In this document: positions 9,701-18,293 of the stretch, piece by piece
How the letters are laid out: each line of letters starts with the position of its first letter
Numbering within the stretch: the stretch's first letter is position 1
From: Clostridiales bacterium
GTDB taxonomy: Bacteria; Bacillota; Clostridia; Oscillospirales; Oscillospiraceae
Reading direction: 5' to 3'
Assembly (NCBI GenBank): GCA_022764045.1
Contig: JALERU010000014.1
Span: forward strand, 22,138-86,137
DNA: 64,000 nt
Notes under the pieces: generated by a model
The model's input: the letters and a program-made list of their open reading frames with translations, nothing else
Told to the model about the DNA's origin: nothing
Database searches by the model: none
Translations under genes and position numbers: made by a program

Positions 9701-9876
9701 TTGCGACGGTAGTTACCCTGCTCTTCACCCCGGTCTACTATTCCCTGCTGGATAGCCTTTCGGAGCGGATTGGAAAGCCCTTCCAGGCGCGCAGAAACCG
9801 CAAGACGGAAAAGCTGCTGGCCCAGATTGCTGAGGCGGAAAGCGCGACTTCCTCGGTGGGAAGCTCTGAGACTTGA
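6718..9876 (+). CDS. RND family efflux transporter, HAE1/AcrB-like inner membrane pump
   Basis: A full-length 1052-residue RND protein: TM1 near residues 10-30, a large extracytoplasmic loop (about 32-325), a helix bundle with GMVVDNSIVVLENIYRYA, a second loop (about 550-860), and a second bundle with LIMLVGTVVNSSIVLVDYIN and the typical GVVMISGMVIATVVTLLFTP. It uses proton motive force to extrude hydrophobic compounds. In a monoderm host it would export from membrane to exterior with the lipoprotein adaptor, as SwrC/YerP does in Bacillus. No outer-membrane TolC gene is present, as expected. Confidence 0.95.
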   Translation: MKIASFCIKHKVTTVLAFLLIAVFGVVFYSNLKLSLMPNMEFPAAYVLCTYPGAGPEDVEELVTRPLESCVSTLSGVDTISSNSSENVSMVMITYEDGTDVDNAAIKLREKFDALTLPDGCSDPVIYNFNVNDMMPVAIVALSGEDLSQLQRLAEDKVGPALERLEGVASADVMGGIDSQITVEVNTTALTGYGLTLTDISNYLAAANVLYPGGDVQNGTNVLTVTTDGKFQSVDDVANTVIFLPKGGSVRLSEIANVYFESSLEDSAAKIGDENCVILSVNKRSGSNEVEISQRILNTLEELKSENPSMEYLVPYEASEYILQVANNAIQNILMGVVLSAVVVFFFLRRPGATVTISLSMPFCVLTVFLLMNFSGTTLNMMSLGGVAMCIGMVVDNSIVVLENIYRYAGDGHSRYDSCVLGTSEVFNSITASSLTTIAVFLPIGLSGGMTGMMFLDFSLTVVFLILSSLLIALTLVPLMCYFLLDENAVRLQKLQGANKVTKWTHLLEKLSQKYRSLLAYFLRRRLAACVVSVVMVVVFLASCLSTNMVLLPEMDQGMVSITVDMPTGTEMEDTMSYGDRVMEIVEENCPELDNMYMTVGGGMSMGGSGGESASITANLVGRGDRSRSSKEVANDLKPLVRDIAGCEITISDSSMMASMTGGNDIQVNISGSDYDVLTQIATDLTEQIASLEDATEVTNSLENTIPAVSVSVNRSAAAQYGLTTATIGTAVRNELTGSTATTVTLDGDDLDVVVQGSGASAESLDALRSMPLATPTGGTVPLSAVANVAVELSPQTITRTDQSRQVEVTGDTISGDTNAMNQAVQAVLDGYTMPEGYRAEISSAYTEMMDNFQTLMLAMLVAVCLVYFILAAQFESFIMPVMVMLILPIALSGALFGLPLTRMDLSMVVLLALIMLVGTVVNSSIVLVDYINIRRARGQEKDEAIMEACPLRVRPIMMTTLTTVLALIPMAVGSGEGNEMLQPMGVVMISGMVIATVVTLLFTPVYYSLLDSLSERIGKPFQARRNRKTEKLLAQIAEAESATSSVGSSET

Positions 9877-9900
9877 GCCTGTGATCAAAGAAACAGAAAA

Positions 9901-9941
9901 GTGCCCCGTCCCAAATTCAAAATTGGGACGGGGCGCTTTTT
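9901..9941 (+). terminator. Intrinsic terminator after the RND operon
   Basis: GTGCCCCGTCCCAA (9901-9914) pairs with TTGGGACGGGGCGC (9923-9936), followed by a T run at 9937-9941. It lies 25 bases after the RND stop. The A-rich 5' side lets it also serve the convergent GTPase gene. Confidence 0.9.
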
Positions 9942-9961
9942 AGGAAACAAAAGCGTTTGGG

Positions 9962-10909
9962 TCAATAGAAGGTTGCCACGTCTTGTTCCGGCGCTGTGCC
10001 GGGTTCCAGAGAGAGAACGTTCAGAATGGGGCCCTTCTTGTTATAGACCCGGTTGTGTTTGATGCTGACCTTAGCCGTAAGTTCCACCCACTGCTGGTCC
10101 TGCAGGAGCTTGGGGTCGTAGCCTGTGGCCAGAAGGCCGGCGAAGGTGATATCCTCCACGCAGCAGGTCATGATCCGGCGGCCAAAGATGAAGCTGCCGG
10201 CGGGCAGTTTGTCCCGGGCCATGGTGAAGCCGCCAATTTTCAGCGTTTTCCCTTTGTACTTGTCAGGCTCTTCCGAGATATCCTGATACCAAATGGCATA
10301 GTCCTCAGGGGTGATAGTCACCACGGGGGCGTCCAGGTCAAAGGGAAGCTCATCGGGGGTGTCGTCATAGTAGACCTCGCCGGTGAGATCCTCATAGGCA
10401 ATGTTGGTCCGGCGGCTGACAGCCCGGATGATCTTGTGGATCTCTACCTTGTCGATCTGGTCGTTGGCCCGGTTCAGGACCACCATTTCGCAGCTTTTCA
10501 GTTTGTCCACCACCAGGCCGCGCATGTTGGCGTTATAGGTCAGAAAGGTCTGGGCGTGGGCGAACATGAACTCCTGGTAGACAATCCAGGCCTCCGGCAT
10601 ATTTTGGTAGAGCTGGTCCAGCATCCACATGCCGTTGTACTCAATGATGACTCGCTCCACGGCGTGCTTTTTCTGGAGGCGCTCCAGGTTGGTGGGGGTC
10701 AGCTCTGAGGCGTCCTCCAAAACCTCAATGAAGACGTTTTTCCCGGAGAAGGTGGAGGGATCATACTCCTCCTCCCCTTCCTCGCAGAGCAGCAGAAGGG
10801 TGCTCTCGCCGTTGTTAAACCGAACGTCTTCCAGGGTTTCCTGAATGAATTTGGTTTTACCTGCGTCCAGAAAACCGGTAAACAGGTAAACAGGGATTTC
10901 TTCCATCAT
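9962..10909 (-). CDS. COG0523-like GTPase fused to a YcgQ/TIGR03943-like C-terminal domain
   Basis: A 315-residue protein with a G3E-type P-loop GFLDAGKT (residues 12-19) and NRANDQ as a likely base-recognition motif. Unlike its upstream neighbour it lacks the GCxCC metal-binding motif of COG0523 proteins. From about residue 205 it resembles, from memory, the C-terminal domain of TIGR03943/DUF1980 (Bacillus YcgQ): PDKYKGKTLKIGGF, then IFGRRIMTCCVED and QQWVELTAKV. That family is linked to zinc-responsive gene clusters. A role in metal handling is inferred. It is the last gene of a six-gene operon, 20 bases after the His-rich COG0523 gene. Confidence 0.75.
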   Translation of the reverse strand: MMEEIPVYLFTGFLDAGKTKFIQETLEDVRFNNGESTLLLLCEEGEEEYDPSTFSGKNVFIEVLEDASELTPTNLERLQKKHAVERVIIEYNGMWMLDQLYQNMPEAWIVYQEFMFAHAQTFLTYNANMRGLVVDKLKSCEMVVLNRANDQIDKVEIHKIIRAVSRRTNIAYEDLTGEVYYDDTPDELPFDLDAPVVTITPEDYAIWYQDISEEPDKYKGKTLKIGGFTMARDKLPAGSFIFGRRIMTCCVEDITFAGLLATGYDPKLLQDQQWVELTAKVSIKHNRVYNKKGPILNVLSLEPGTAPEQDVATFY

Positions 10910-10929
10910 AATTTGCGATCCTCTTTTGC

Positions 10930-12114
10930 TCAGTGGAGGCAGAACAGGTGGTCCAGTTCATGTTCCTTCAGCTCAGAACCGATGACGCACAGGCGGCCGG
11001 TAAAGCTGGCGGGACCACGGCGGACATCCTGCTCACCGGGGACATAGTCGAAGTGAATCCAGGTGCCGTCGGTGCAGGGAACGATGCCCTTGGCGCGGAG
11101 CACCACGCCGTAGTGGGCTTCGTCGTTCAGCGCGGTCAGAGCACCGGTAATCTCCTCTTCGGTGTACTTGCGAGGCGTCTCGGCACCCCAACTGATGAAG
11201 ATCTCATCCGCGTCGTGGTCATGGCCGCAGGAGCAGGTGCCGTCATGGTGATGGTGCTCATGGTCATGATCGTGGTGGTGTTCGTGCTCGTCGTGGTCAT
11301 GATGGTGGTGTTCCTCGTGGTCATGGTCGTGGTGGTGCTCGTGTTCCTCGTGGTCATGGTCGTGGTGGTGCTCGTGTTCCTCGTGGTCATGGTCGTGGTG
11401 GTGCTCATGCTCGTCGTGATCATGATGGTGATGATGCTCATGGTCATGATCATGGTGATGATGGGCTTCGTCGTGGGCAGCCTGCTCGGCGGCCAGACGG
11501 GCCAGTTCCTCTTTCAGGGTGTCCTTGTTCTCCATGGTTTCCAGGATCAGCTTACCGTCCAGCTCTTCCCAGGGAGTGGTGATGATGGGGGCGTTGGCGT
11601 TGTGTTCCCGCAGCAGGGCGACGGTGTCTAGCAGCTTCTTTTCACTCATCCCGCCGGTGCGGCTGAGGACGATGGCGGCGGCGTGCTCAATCTGGTTGTT
11701 GTAGAACTCACCAAAGTTCTTCATATAGATTTTGCACTTGGTGGCGTCCGCCACGGTGACGAAGGCGTTGAGCTGGATCTCATGGTTGCCCAGACGCTGG
11801 ACAGCGCCGATGACGTCGGAAAGCTTTCCGACGCCGGAGGGCTCAATGATAACCCGGTCAGGGTGGAACTGGAACAGGACCTGCTCCAGGGCCTGGCCAA
11901 AGTCACCCACCAAGCTGCAGCAGATACAGCCGGAGTTCATTTCGGTGATCTCTACCCCGGCGTCCTGCAGGAAGCCCCCGTCGATGCCGATCTCGCCGAA
12001 CTCGTTTTCGATAAGCACCAGCTTTTCGCCCTGGTAGGCTTCCTGGATCAGCTTTTTAATCAGCGTGGTTTTACCAGCGCCCAGAAAACCGGAAAAAATA
12101 TCAATCTTAGTCAT
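10930..12114 (-). CDS. COG0523/CobW family GTPase with long His-rich metal-binding region
   Basis: A 394-residue putative metallochaperone. Walker A GFLGAGKT spans residues 9-16 and the metal motif CICC residues 63-66. Residues about 213-300 form a His/Asp/Glu-rich stretch built from 11-residue units (HEHHHDHDHEE), ending CSCGHDHD, then the CobW C-terminal domain. Family members insert or store Zn, Co or Ni using GTP. The His-rich region indicates high-capacity binding of a transition metal, most likely zinc. It lies between a radical SAM gene and a second COG0523-like gene, probably in one transcript. Which metal and which client protein cannot be told. Confidence 0.9.
   Translation of the reverse strand: MTKIDIFSGFLGAGKTTLIKKLIQEAYQGEKLVLIENEFGEIGIDGGFLQDAGVEITEMNSGCICCSLVGDFGQALEQVLFQFHPDRVIIEPSGVGKLSDVIGAVQRLGNHEIQLNAFVTVADATKCKIYMKNFGEFYNNQIEHAAAIVLSRTGGMSEKKLLDTVALLREHNANAPIITTPWEELDGKLILETMENKDTLKEELARLAAEQAAHDEAHHHHDHDHEHHHHHDHDEHEHHHDHDHEEHEHHHDHDHEEHEHHHDHDHEEHHHHDHDEHEHHHDHDHEHHHHDGTCSCGHDHDADEIFISWGAETPRKYTEEEITGALTALNDEAHYGVVLRAKGIVPCTDGTWIHFDYVPGEQDVRRGPASFTGRLCVIGSELKEHELDHLFCLH
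11265..11460. repeat. Tandem 33-bp repeats coding the His-rich segment
   Basis: The DNA for the His/Asp/Glu-rich segment is made of near-perfect 33-bp units (for example GTGTTCCTCGTGGTCATGG recurring across 11310-11400) plus shorter degenerate units. Such repeats can expand or contract by slippage, changing metal-binding capacity between strains. The long open frame on the opposite strand here (Val/Met-rich) is a by-product of this composition. Confidence 0.75.
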
Positions 12115-12147
12115 AGTAGGTTCCTCCTCTTAGGATTCATCGGATGT

Positions 12148-13068
12148 TTATTTTGGAACGAATGGATGATACTGGCTGCCCTGCCGGACCTGATCCCGGG
12201 CAAAGGCGGCGCGGATCGCGTTGAGAACTTGTTTCTTATTGGCGCTCCACAAAGGGGCCAACAGGTCTTTCTTTGGGCCGTCTCCGGTGAGACGGTGGAC
12301 GACCAGATCCGGCGGAAGGACCGCCAGACAGGCTTCCAGGATGTGGATATATTCCTCTTGGGTGAGGACAGGCACCTTGCCCTCCCGATAGTCCTGGGCC
12401 AGGTCGGTTCCTTCCAGAACGTGAAGAAGCTGCAGCTTAATCCCATCGGCACCGCTGGCGCCCACATAGCGGGCGGTTTCTACCATATCTTCCATGGTTT
12501 CTCCGGGAAGCCCTAAAATCACATGGGTGATGACCTCCAAGCCGGCCTCTTTCAGACGGCGCACCGCCTGATCGTATACAGGCAGCCCATAGCCCCGACG
12601 GATGTACCGGGCGCTTTCCGGGTGGATGGTTTGCAGGCCCAGTTCCACCCAGACGGGCTTGTCTCGGTTTAAGGTTTTCAGCAGAGAGAGAACCTCTGGG
12701 CCCAAGCAGTCCGGCCGGGTGGCGACGGAAAGGGCCACAATGTCCTCAAGCTCCAGGGCTTGGCGGAAGAGAGCTTCCAGATATGGCACAGGGGCATAGG
12801 TGTTGGTAAAGCTCTGAAAATAGGCAATGTACCGCCCATTTTTATTCTTGGCCGCCACCCGCTGTTTCGCCTGGGCAATCTGCTGGGAGATGCTGCCGCA
12901 AGCAGGCGCGGCAAAGTCACCGGAGCCCACGTCGCTGCAAAAAATGCAGCCCCGCTCCCCTACGGTGCCGTCCCGATTGGGACAGGTCATGCCGCCGTCT
13001 AAGGCCAGCTTATAGACCTTGCAGCCAAATCGCTCCCTCATGGCCTGATGAAAAGAACGGTATTCCAT
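12148..13068 (-). CDS. Radical SAM protein, TIGR01212/YhcC (YtqA) family
   Basis: A 306-residue radical SAM enzyme. The cluster-binding cysteines are C29, C41 and C44 in CPNRDGTVGERGCIFC, the atypical CxnCxxC spacing of the TIGR01212 family. GLQTIHPESARYIRRGY and HVILGLPGETMEDM are typical of the SPASM-less barrel. The substrate is unknown. The open frame could begin 20 codons earlier, but the ATG at 13068 overlaps the stop of the upstream thioesterase in ATGA, so it is preferred. Confidence 0.88.
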   Translation of the reverse strand: MEYRSFHQAMRERFGCKVYKLALDGGMTCPNRDGTVGERGCIFCSDVGSGDFAAPACGSISQQIAQAKQRVAAKNKNGRYIAYFQSFTNTYAPVPYLEALFRQALELEDIVALSVATRPDCLGPEVLSLLKTLNRDKPVWVELGLQTIHPESARYIRRGYGLPVYDQAVRRLKEAGLEVITHVILGLPGETMEDMVETARYVGASGADGIKLQLLHVLEGTDLAQDYREGKVPVLTQEEYIHILEACLAVLPPDLVVHRLTGDGPKKDLLAPLWSANKKQVLNAIRAAFARDQVRQGSQYHPFVPK

Positions 13069-13484
13069 CAGTCCGAGGGGATCTCGTCCAGCTTGCCGAC
13101 GCAGAACATGGTAAAGGTGCCTCCGCACAGGAGAATTCCTTCCCTGTCGTGGATCTCTACCTCTACCACACAGATGGTGGAGCCCCGGCTTTTCACTCGC
13201 CCCTCGGCGATGAGATGGTCACTGTTGGTGTTCCGAAAGAACTCAAAGCTGTTGCTCACGGTGACATAGCGCATCCCGTTGCTCCGGGCGGTGCCGCCGG
13301 CGGCGCAGTCGGCCATGGTGAGAAACATGCCGCCGTGCACGGCGCCATATAGGTTTCGGCTGACCCGGGTCAGGTCGGCTTCCACTACGGCGTGGTCAGC
13401 CTCCATTTTGGTCAGGCGGATGCCATTGTGGAGCATAAAGGAATTTTTCCCGTTGGTGTTGTCCATCAGTGCCGTAAAGTCCAT
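13068..13484 (-). CDS. PaaI-like hotdog-fold thioesterase
   Basis: A 138-residue single hotdog domain. The motif NLYGAVHGGMFLTMADCAAGG (residues about 48-68) is the PaaI/4HBT signature, with the Asp of the ADCAAG helix as the likely catalytic residue. Such enzymes hydrolyse acyl-CoA thioesters; the acyl group is unknown. It is translationally coupled to the radical SAM gene (ATGA overlap) and lies 22 bases after the Smr gene in the same operon. GGAAAGAGAGG precedes the ATG. Confidence 0.88.
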   Translation of the reverse strand: MDFTALMDNTNGKNSFMLHNGIRLTKMEADHAVVEADLTRVSRNLYGAVHGGMFLTMADCAAGGTARSNGMRYVTVSNSFEFFRNTNSDHLIAEGRVKSRGSTICVVEVEIHDREGILLCGGTFTMFCVGKLDEIPSD

Positions 13485-13506
13485 GGGGTCCTCTCTTTCC
13501 AGGTAA

Positions 13507-13869
13507 TTATAACAGGATAAAGGTCACACCGTTGTTGTACCGGTCCAGATCCTGGTCACGCCGGAGGGCGTCACACCGGGCGAATGCCCGGCGCGTAGCC
13601 TCCTCGAAAATGGAGAAATTCTCTCCTTTGATGAAATCTCGGATCTCTCCCCGGTCTTTGAGACGGGCCAGATATTTTCGGCTTTCCGTGCGGATTCGGC
13701 CGCCGGTTCCGGAAGAACCGTAGCCGTGGATGATTTTCAGCACAGAGCAGCCCATGGAGCGGCTATGGTGAAGTTCGAAGGTCAGGCGCTTGATGGCCTG
13801 ATCCACAAAAGGCATCCCCGCCTCCAGGTTGACCTCCCGGAGCAGGCTGCGCGGTTTTCCTCCCGCCAT
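13507..13869 (-). CDS. Stand-alone Smr domain protein
   Basis: A 120-residue protein that is essentially one Smr (small MutS-related) domain: EVNLEAGMPFVDQAIKRLTFELH followed by the diagnostic VLKIIHGYGSSGTGGRIR loop (HGxG type). Smr domains are nucleic-acid-binding and often nuclease-active. In MutS2 they are attached to an ATPase, but here no MutS2 part is nearby. It starts one base after the upstream amidotransferase stop, indicating tight cotranscription. The role is unknown. Recent work links some Smr proteins to ribosome rescue, but nothing here shows that directly. Confidence 0.85.
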   Translation of the reverse strand: MAGGKPRSLLREVNLEAGMPFVDQAIKRLTFELHHSRSMGCSVLKIIHGYGSSGTGGRIRTESRKYLARLKDRGEIRDFIKGENFSIFEEATRRAFARCDALRRDQDLDRYNNGVTFILL

Positions 13870-13870
13870 G

Positions 13871-14536
13871 TTAGGTGCCGCAGTGCTTCTGGCATTGTGC
13901 CAAGAAGAAGTCGAAAATTTTCTGACCGTCAGGGGTCCCGTTCTCCCCGGTCATTTGCTCCGGGTGAAACTGGACCGTCCAAATGGGTAACCCGCCGTGC
14001 TGCATGGCTTCCACTAAGCCAGCTTCGTCCCAAGCCGTTGCGTAAAGGCCCTGGCCGAACTTGCAGTTTGCCTGGTGATGGGAGCTGTTGACCACCATCT
14101 CCTGGCCATACAGATCCCCCAGCATGGTCATCATAGACAGGCGGATGGGATGAGACCGGTTCTCCCCTGCCGCCGTCTGGGCGTGGACCTGTAAAAGCTT
14201 GGGGGGCAGATCCTGATAAATGTTTCCGCCCAGGGCGATATTGACCACCTGATGGCCCCGGCAGATCCCCAGGATGGGCTTGTTTTCATAGACACAGCGG
14301 CTGACCAGAGCCAGTTCCACCTTGTCCCGGGGGCGGTCAATGTCATAGGAACCCTGGTTGGGCTCTAAAAATTCAGAGGGGTCCACATCCCCGCCGCCGG
14401 CCAGGATTAAGGCGTCGAAGTCCATTTCCGGGTCTGGGCAGTGAAAGGACAGGGGCTCTCCGCCAGCCTTTTCCACGGCGGCCTCATACAAGCCGCTGCT
14501 TTCCGGGGACCGGGAGATCAAAATACGAGGTTTCAC
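13871..14536 (-). CDS. Class I glutamine amidotransferase-like hydrolase (peptidase C26, PuuD-like)
   Basis: A protein of about 221 residues of the gamma-glutamyl-GABA hydrolase/peptidase C26 family. It shows LILAGGGDVDPSEF, the nucleophile elbow GICRGHQVVNIALGG with the catalytic Cys, and the His-Glu pair in QFHPEQM. Family members cleave gamma-glutamyl amides. The start is set at GTG 14536, because AGGAGG is followed by a 7-base spacer to this GTG but only one base to the ATG at 14542 (MPVKPR...), which is the obvious alternative. It is the first gene of a six-gene minus-strand operon ending with the two COG0523 genes. Confidence 0.85.
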   Translation of the reverse strand: MKPRILISRSPESSGLYEAAVEKAGGEPLSFHCPDPEMDFDALILAGGGDVDPSEFLEPNQGSYDIDRPRDKVELALVSRCVYENKPILGICRGHQVVNIALGGNIYQDLPPKLLQVHAQTAAGENRSHPIRLSMMTMLGDLYGQEMVVNSSHHQANCKFGQGLYATAWDEAGLVEAMQHGGLPIWTVQFHPEQMTGENGTPDGQKIFDFFLAQCQKHCGT

Positions 14537-14583
14537 AGGCATTCCTCCTCTATCACTTGGGATCAAAGATCGCATTTCTCTAT

Positions 14584-14612
14584 ATTATATCACAACTGCC
14601 GGGGATTGGAAA
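14584..14612 (-). promoter_or_regulatory. Promoter of the amidotransferase-to-COG0523 operon
   Basis: Reading the minus strand: -35 TTTCCA (14612-14607), a 17-bp spacer, and -10 TATAAT (14589-14584) preceded by TGA, giving an extended -10. It lies 48 bases upstream of the amidotransferase start. No Zur-like operator was recognised by eye. Confidence 0.65.
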
Positions 14613-14630
14613 CTATTTTTCATTGGCACG

Positions 14631-14664
14631 GCAAAGACGCACCGAAGCCTCGGTGCGTCTTTGC
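14631..14664 (-). terminator. Hairpin after groEL
   Basis: GCAAAGACGCACCGA (14631-14645) pairs with TCGGTGCGTCTTTGC (14650-14664), a 15-bp stem with a 4-nt loop, about 35 bases past the groEL stop. The T tract is inside the stem, so it is a moderate terminator or an mRNA 3'-end stabiliser. Confidence 0.7.
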
Positions 14665-14699
14665 TACGGACTGACGAACCTTTCGTCTCCGTGAATATC

Positions 14700-16340
<1,641 letters not shown>

Positions 16341-16368
16341 TTATGTTCTCCTTCCGATTGGGTGTGGG

Positions 16369-16656
16369 TTAGTCTTCTACGATTGCCACGACGTCGCTCT
16401 GCTTGACGATGGTCAGCTGCTCGCCGTCGATCTTCACTTCTGTGCCCATGTACTTGCTGGTGATGACCTTGTCACCGGGCTTCAGGATCATGGTCACTTC
16501 CTTACCGTCGATCATACCGCCGGGGCCCACGGCCACAACAACGGACAGGTCGGGCTTTTCCTTCGCGGCTGCGGTGAGGATGATGCCCCCCTTGGTGGTT
16601 TCTTCTGCTTCCAGGCGCTTGATGACAACGCGGTCAGCCAGAGGTTTCAGTGTCAT
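16369..16656 (-). CDS. groS: Co-chaperonin GroES (Hsp10)
   Basis: A 95-residue GroES with all typical segments: LKPLADRVVIKRLEAEETTKGG at the N-terminus, the mobile loop GGIILTAAAKEKP, VVAVGPGG, and the closing GEQLTIVKQSDVVAIVE. It caps GroEL and is the first gene of the bicistronic groESL operon, as in nearly all bacteria. AAGGAGGAACCCC is its ribosome binding site. Transcription starts upstream of, and is controlled by, the CIRCE element at 16709-16735. Confidence 0.98.
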   Translation of the reverse strand: MTLKPLADRVVIKRLEAEETTKGGIILTAAAKEKPDLSVVVAVGPGGMIDGKEVTMILKPGDKVITSKYMGTEVKIDGEQLTIVKQSDVVAIVED

Positions 16657-16708
16657 TTGGGGTTCCTCCTTAAAGATATATGTTCAAATTAGTTTTTTCG
16701 GATCTGAT

Positions 16709-16735
16709 TTAGCACTCTTTTTATTGGAGTGCTAA
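16709..16735. promoter_or_regulatory. CIRCE element (HrcA operator) of groESL
   Basis: A perfect match to the CIRCE consensus: TTAGCACTC (16709-16717), a 9-nt spacer, GAGTGCTAA (16727-16735). On the minus strand a -10 box TATAAT (16748-16743) lies immediately upstream, so HrcA bound here would block transcription near the start site. hrcA itself is not in the window. Confidence 0.97.
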
Positions 16736-16852
16736 CACAAGTATTATAATACCCTTCCTTTGCCAATTCCGCAACATTGAAATTTCTGAAAAGGGAGTAG
16801 AATTAAACAGCTTTTTTGTGCACTTTTTCAGAAAGGGGTTTTTCCCGGATTT

Positions 16853-17989
16853 TCAAGGCTGTTTGCCCTTTTTTACCCCATATTGGAAGAGGTCGCACTT
16901 GATCATACCATTGTATAGTTTTCGTTTTTTGTCAGCGCTTCGGCCAAAGGTCCGCTCAAATTCTGTATGGGAGGAGAGAAGGTTTACCCGCCAGCCGGTT
17001 GGCAGTCCTCTTGTCGCCCTGCCAAAATCCCGGTATAATCCCTCGGCTTCTTTCTTTTCCATCAGCCGTTCACCATAGGGGGGGTTACTGACGATCCGGC
17101 CATAGGGCTCTGTGCGGGAAAAGGTTCGGGCGTCAGCCACGGAGAAGCGGACGATGTCTTCCACATCGGCCTTCACGGCGTTTTCCTGGGCGATCTTCAC
17201 GGCCTGGGGGTCGATATCGCCGCCCCAGATATCGTAGTTCCCCTCATATTCCAGGTCCATGGCCTCCCCTGCTGCGTCCACCCAGGCTTGGGAGGGCAGC
17301 CAGGCCCATTTCTGGGAGGAGAAGGTTCGCATCAGGCCGGGAGCGCGGTTTTTGGCGATGAGCGCGGCCTCAATGGCGATGGTGCCCGAGCCACAGAAGG
17401 GATCGCAGAAAGGGTCTCTCCCCCGATAGCCGGACAGAAGCACCAGGGCGGCGGCCAGGGTTTCCCGCAAGGGAGCCGCTACCCCAACGGCCCGGTAGCC
17501 CCGTTTATACAGGCCGGGGCCGGAGGTGTCCAGCATCAGGGAGGCGACGTCCTTCATGATGGAAAACTGAATTTGATACAGAGGGCCGGTCTCCGGCAGG
17601 GTTTCCCGGCTGTAAGCCTTCCCCAGACGGGTTGCCACCGCTTTTTTGATGATGGATTGGCAGGAAGGAACACTGTGCAGGGCGGAATTCAGGCTAAAGC
17701 CTTTCACCGGGAAGGCGCCGTCGGCGGGAATAAACTGCTCCCAAGGCAGGGATTTTGTGCCTTCAAAAAGCGCCTCAAAGGTTTTGGCCGGGAAGGTTCC
17801 AAGCACTACCAGTACCCGCTCCCCTGTGCGCAGGCGAAGATTCAGCCGGGGGATGTCCTGGGGCCCACCCTGACAAAACACCCGGCCATTCTCCGCCCGA
17901 ACCTGGTCCATATGCATCCGCCGCAGCTCATCGGCGGTCAGTCCCTCCACTCCCAACAGGGTGGGAATGGCAAAGGTCAGCTTTTCCAT
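16853..17989 (-). CDS. THUMP-domain class I RNA methyltransferase (RlmL/YpsC-like, rRNA m2G)
   Basis: A 378-residue protein of the YpsC/RlmL-N type. The N-terminal ferredoxin-like and THUMP domains occupy about residues 1-150 (PTLLGVEGLTADELRRM), and the Rossmann methyltransferase domain has SAM motif I DPFCGSGTIAIEAALIAK and catalytic motif IV NPPYG. Such enzymes methylate guanine N2 in 23S rRNA. It is shorter than E. coli RlmKL because the RlmK half is absent, as usual in Firmicutes. GGGGAGGA precedes the ATG. It is monocistronic. Confidence 0.9.
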   Translation of the reverse strand: MEKLTFAIPTLLGVEGLTADELRRMHMDQVRAENGRVFCQGGPQDIPRLNLRLRTGERVLVVLGTFPAKTFEALFEGTKSLPWEQFIPADGAFPVKGFSLNSALHSVPSCQSIIKKAVATRLGKAYSRETLPETGPLYQIQFSIMKDVASLMLDTSGPGLYKRGYRAVGVAAPLRETLAAALVLLSGYRGRDPFCDPFCGSGTIAIEAALIAKNRAPGLMRTFSSQKWAWLPSQAWVDAAGEAMDLEYEGNYDIWGGDIDPQAVKIAQENAVKADVEDIVRFSVADARTFSRTEPYGRIVSNPPYGERLMEKKEAEGLYRDFGRATRGLPTGWRVNLLSSHTEFERTFGRSADKKRKLYNGMIKCDLFQYGVKKGKQP

Positions 17990-18156
17990 GGGACGTGTCC
18001 TCCCCTACCACATGATTTCCTTCATCATATCGGAAAACCCTGCCAAAGGCAAGGGGGAGTTTTCAAAATGTGACCGGCGTCCGGGCAGCAAAAAGGTCAA
18101 GTCCTCCTGGGGAGACAGCGTGATCGGGGAATTCCAGTCAAATTCTCCTTCTTTTC

Positions 18157-18185
18157 TTGCAATTATACTGCCTATGTGGTATGCT
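18157..18185 (+). promoter_or_regulatory. Promoter of the CBS/CorC membrane protein gene
   Basis: -35 TTGCAA (18157-18162), a 17-bp spacer, and -10 TATGCT (18180-18185) with an upstream TGG making an extended -10. The 304-base gap between the divergent methyltransferase gene and the gene at 18294 otherwise holds about 100 bases of leader with one short hairpin (ATCCGG/CCGGAT near 18217-18238). I recognise no riboswitch class in it. Confidence 0.6.
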
Positions 18186-18293
18186 ACAAACAGATGTAGT
18201 AGTGTGGCTTGCTGTATCCGGCTGGAACTCCCGGATGCTGGTCTGCCCTGTGTACATGAAAATTTAATGGAAAGCTGAGATGATGCGTCCCTT

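Noticed and set aside
11265..11460. Repeats here considered as a CRISPR array or minisatellite outside genes
   Set aside because: The repeats are in frame inside a COG0523 gene and encode His-rich metal-binding blocks; there are no unique spacers.
10933..11631. 232-codon Val/Met-rich frame opposite the His-rich COG0523 gene
   Set aside because: Its composition is the mirror of the His/Asp/Glu repeats (CAC/GAC codons read in reverse) and it has no start signal.
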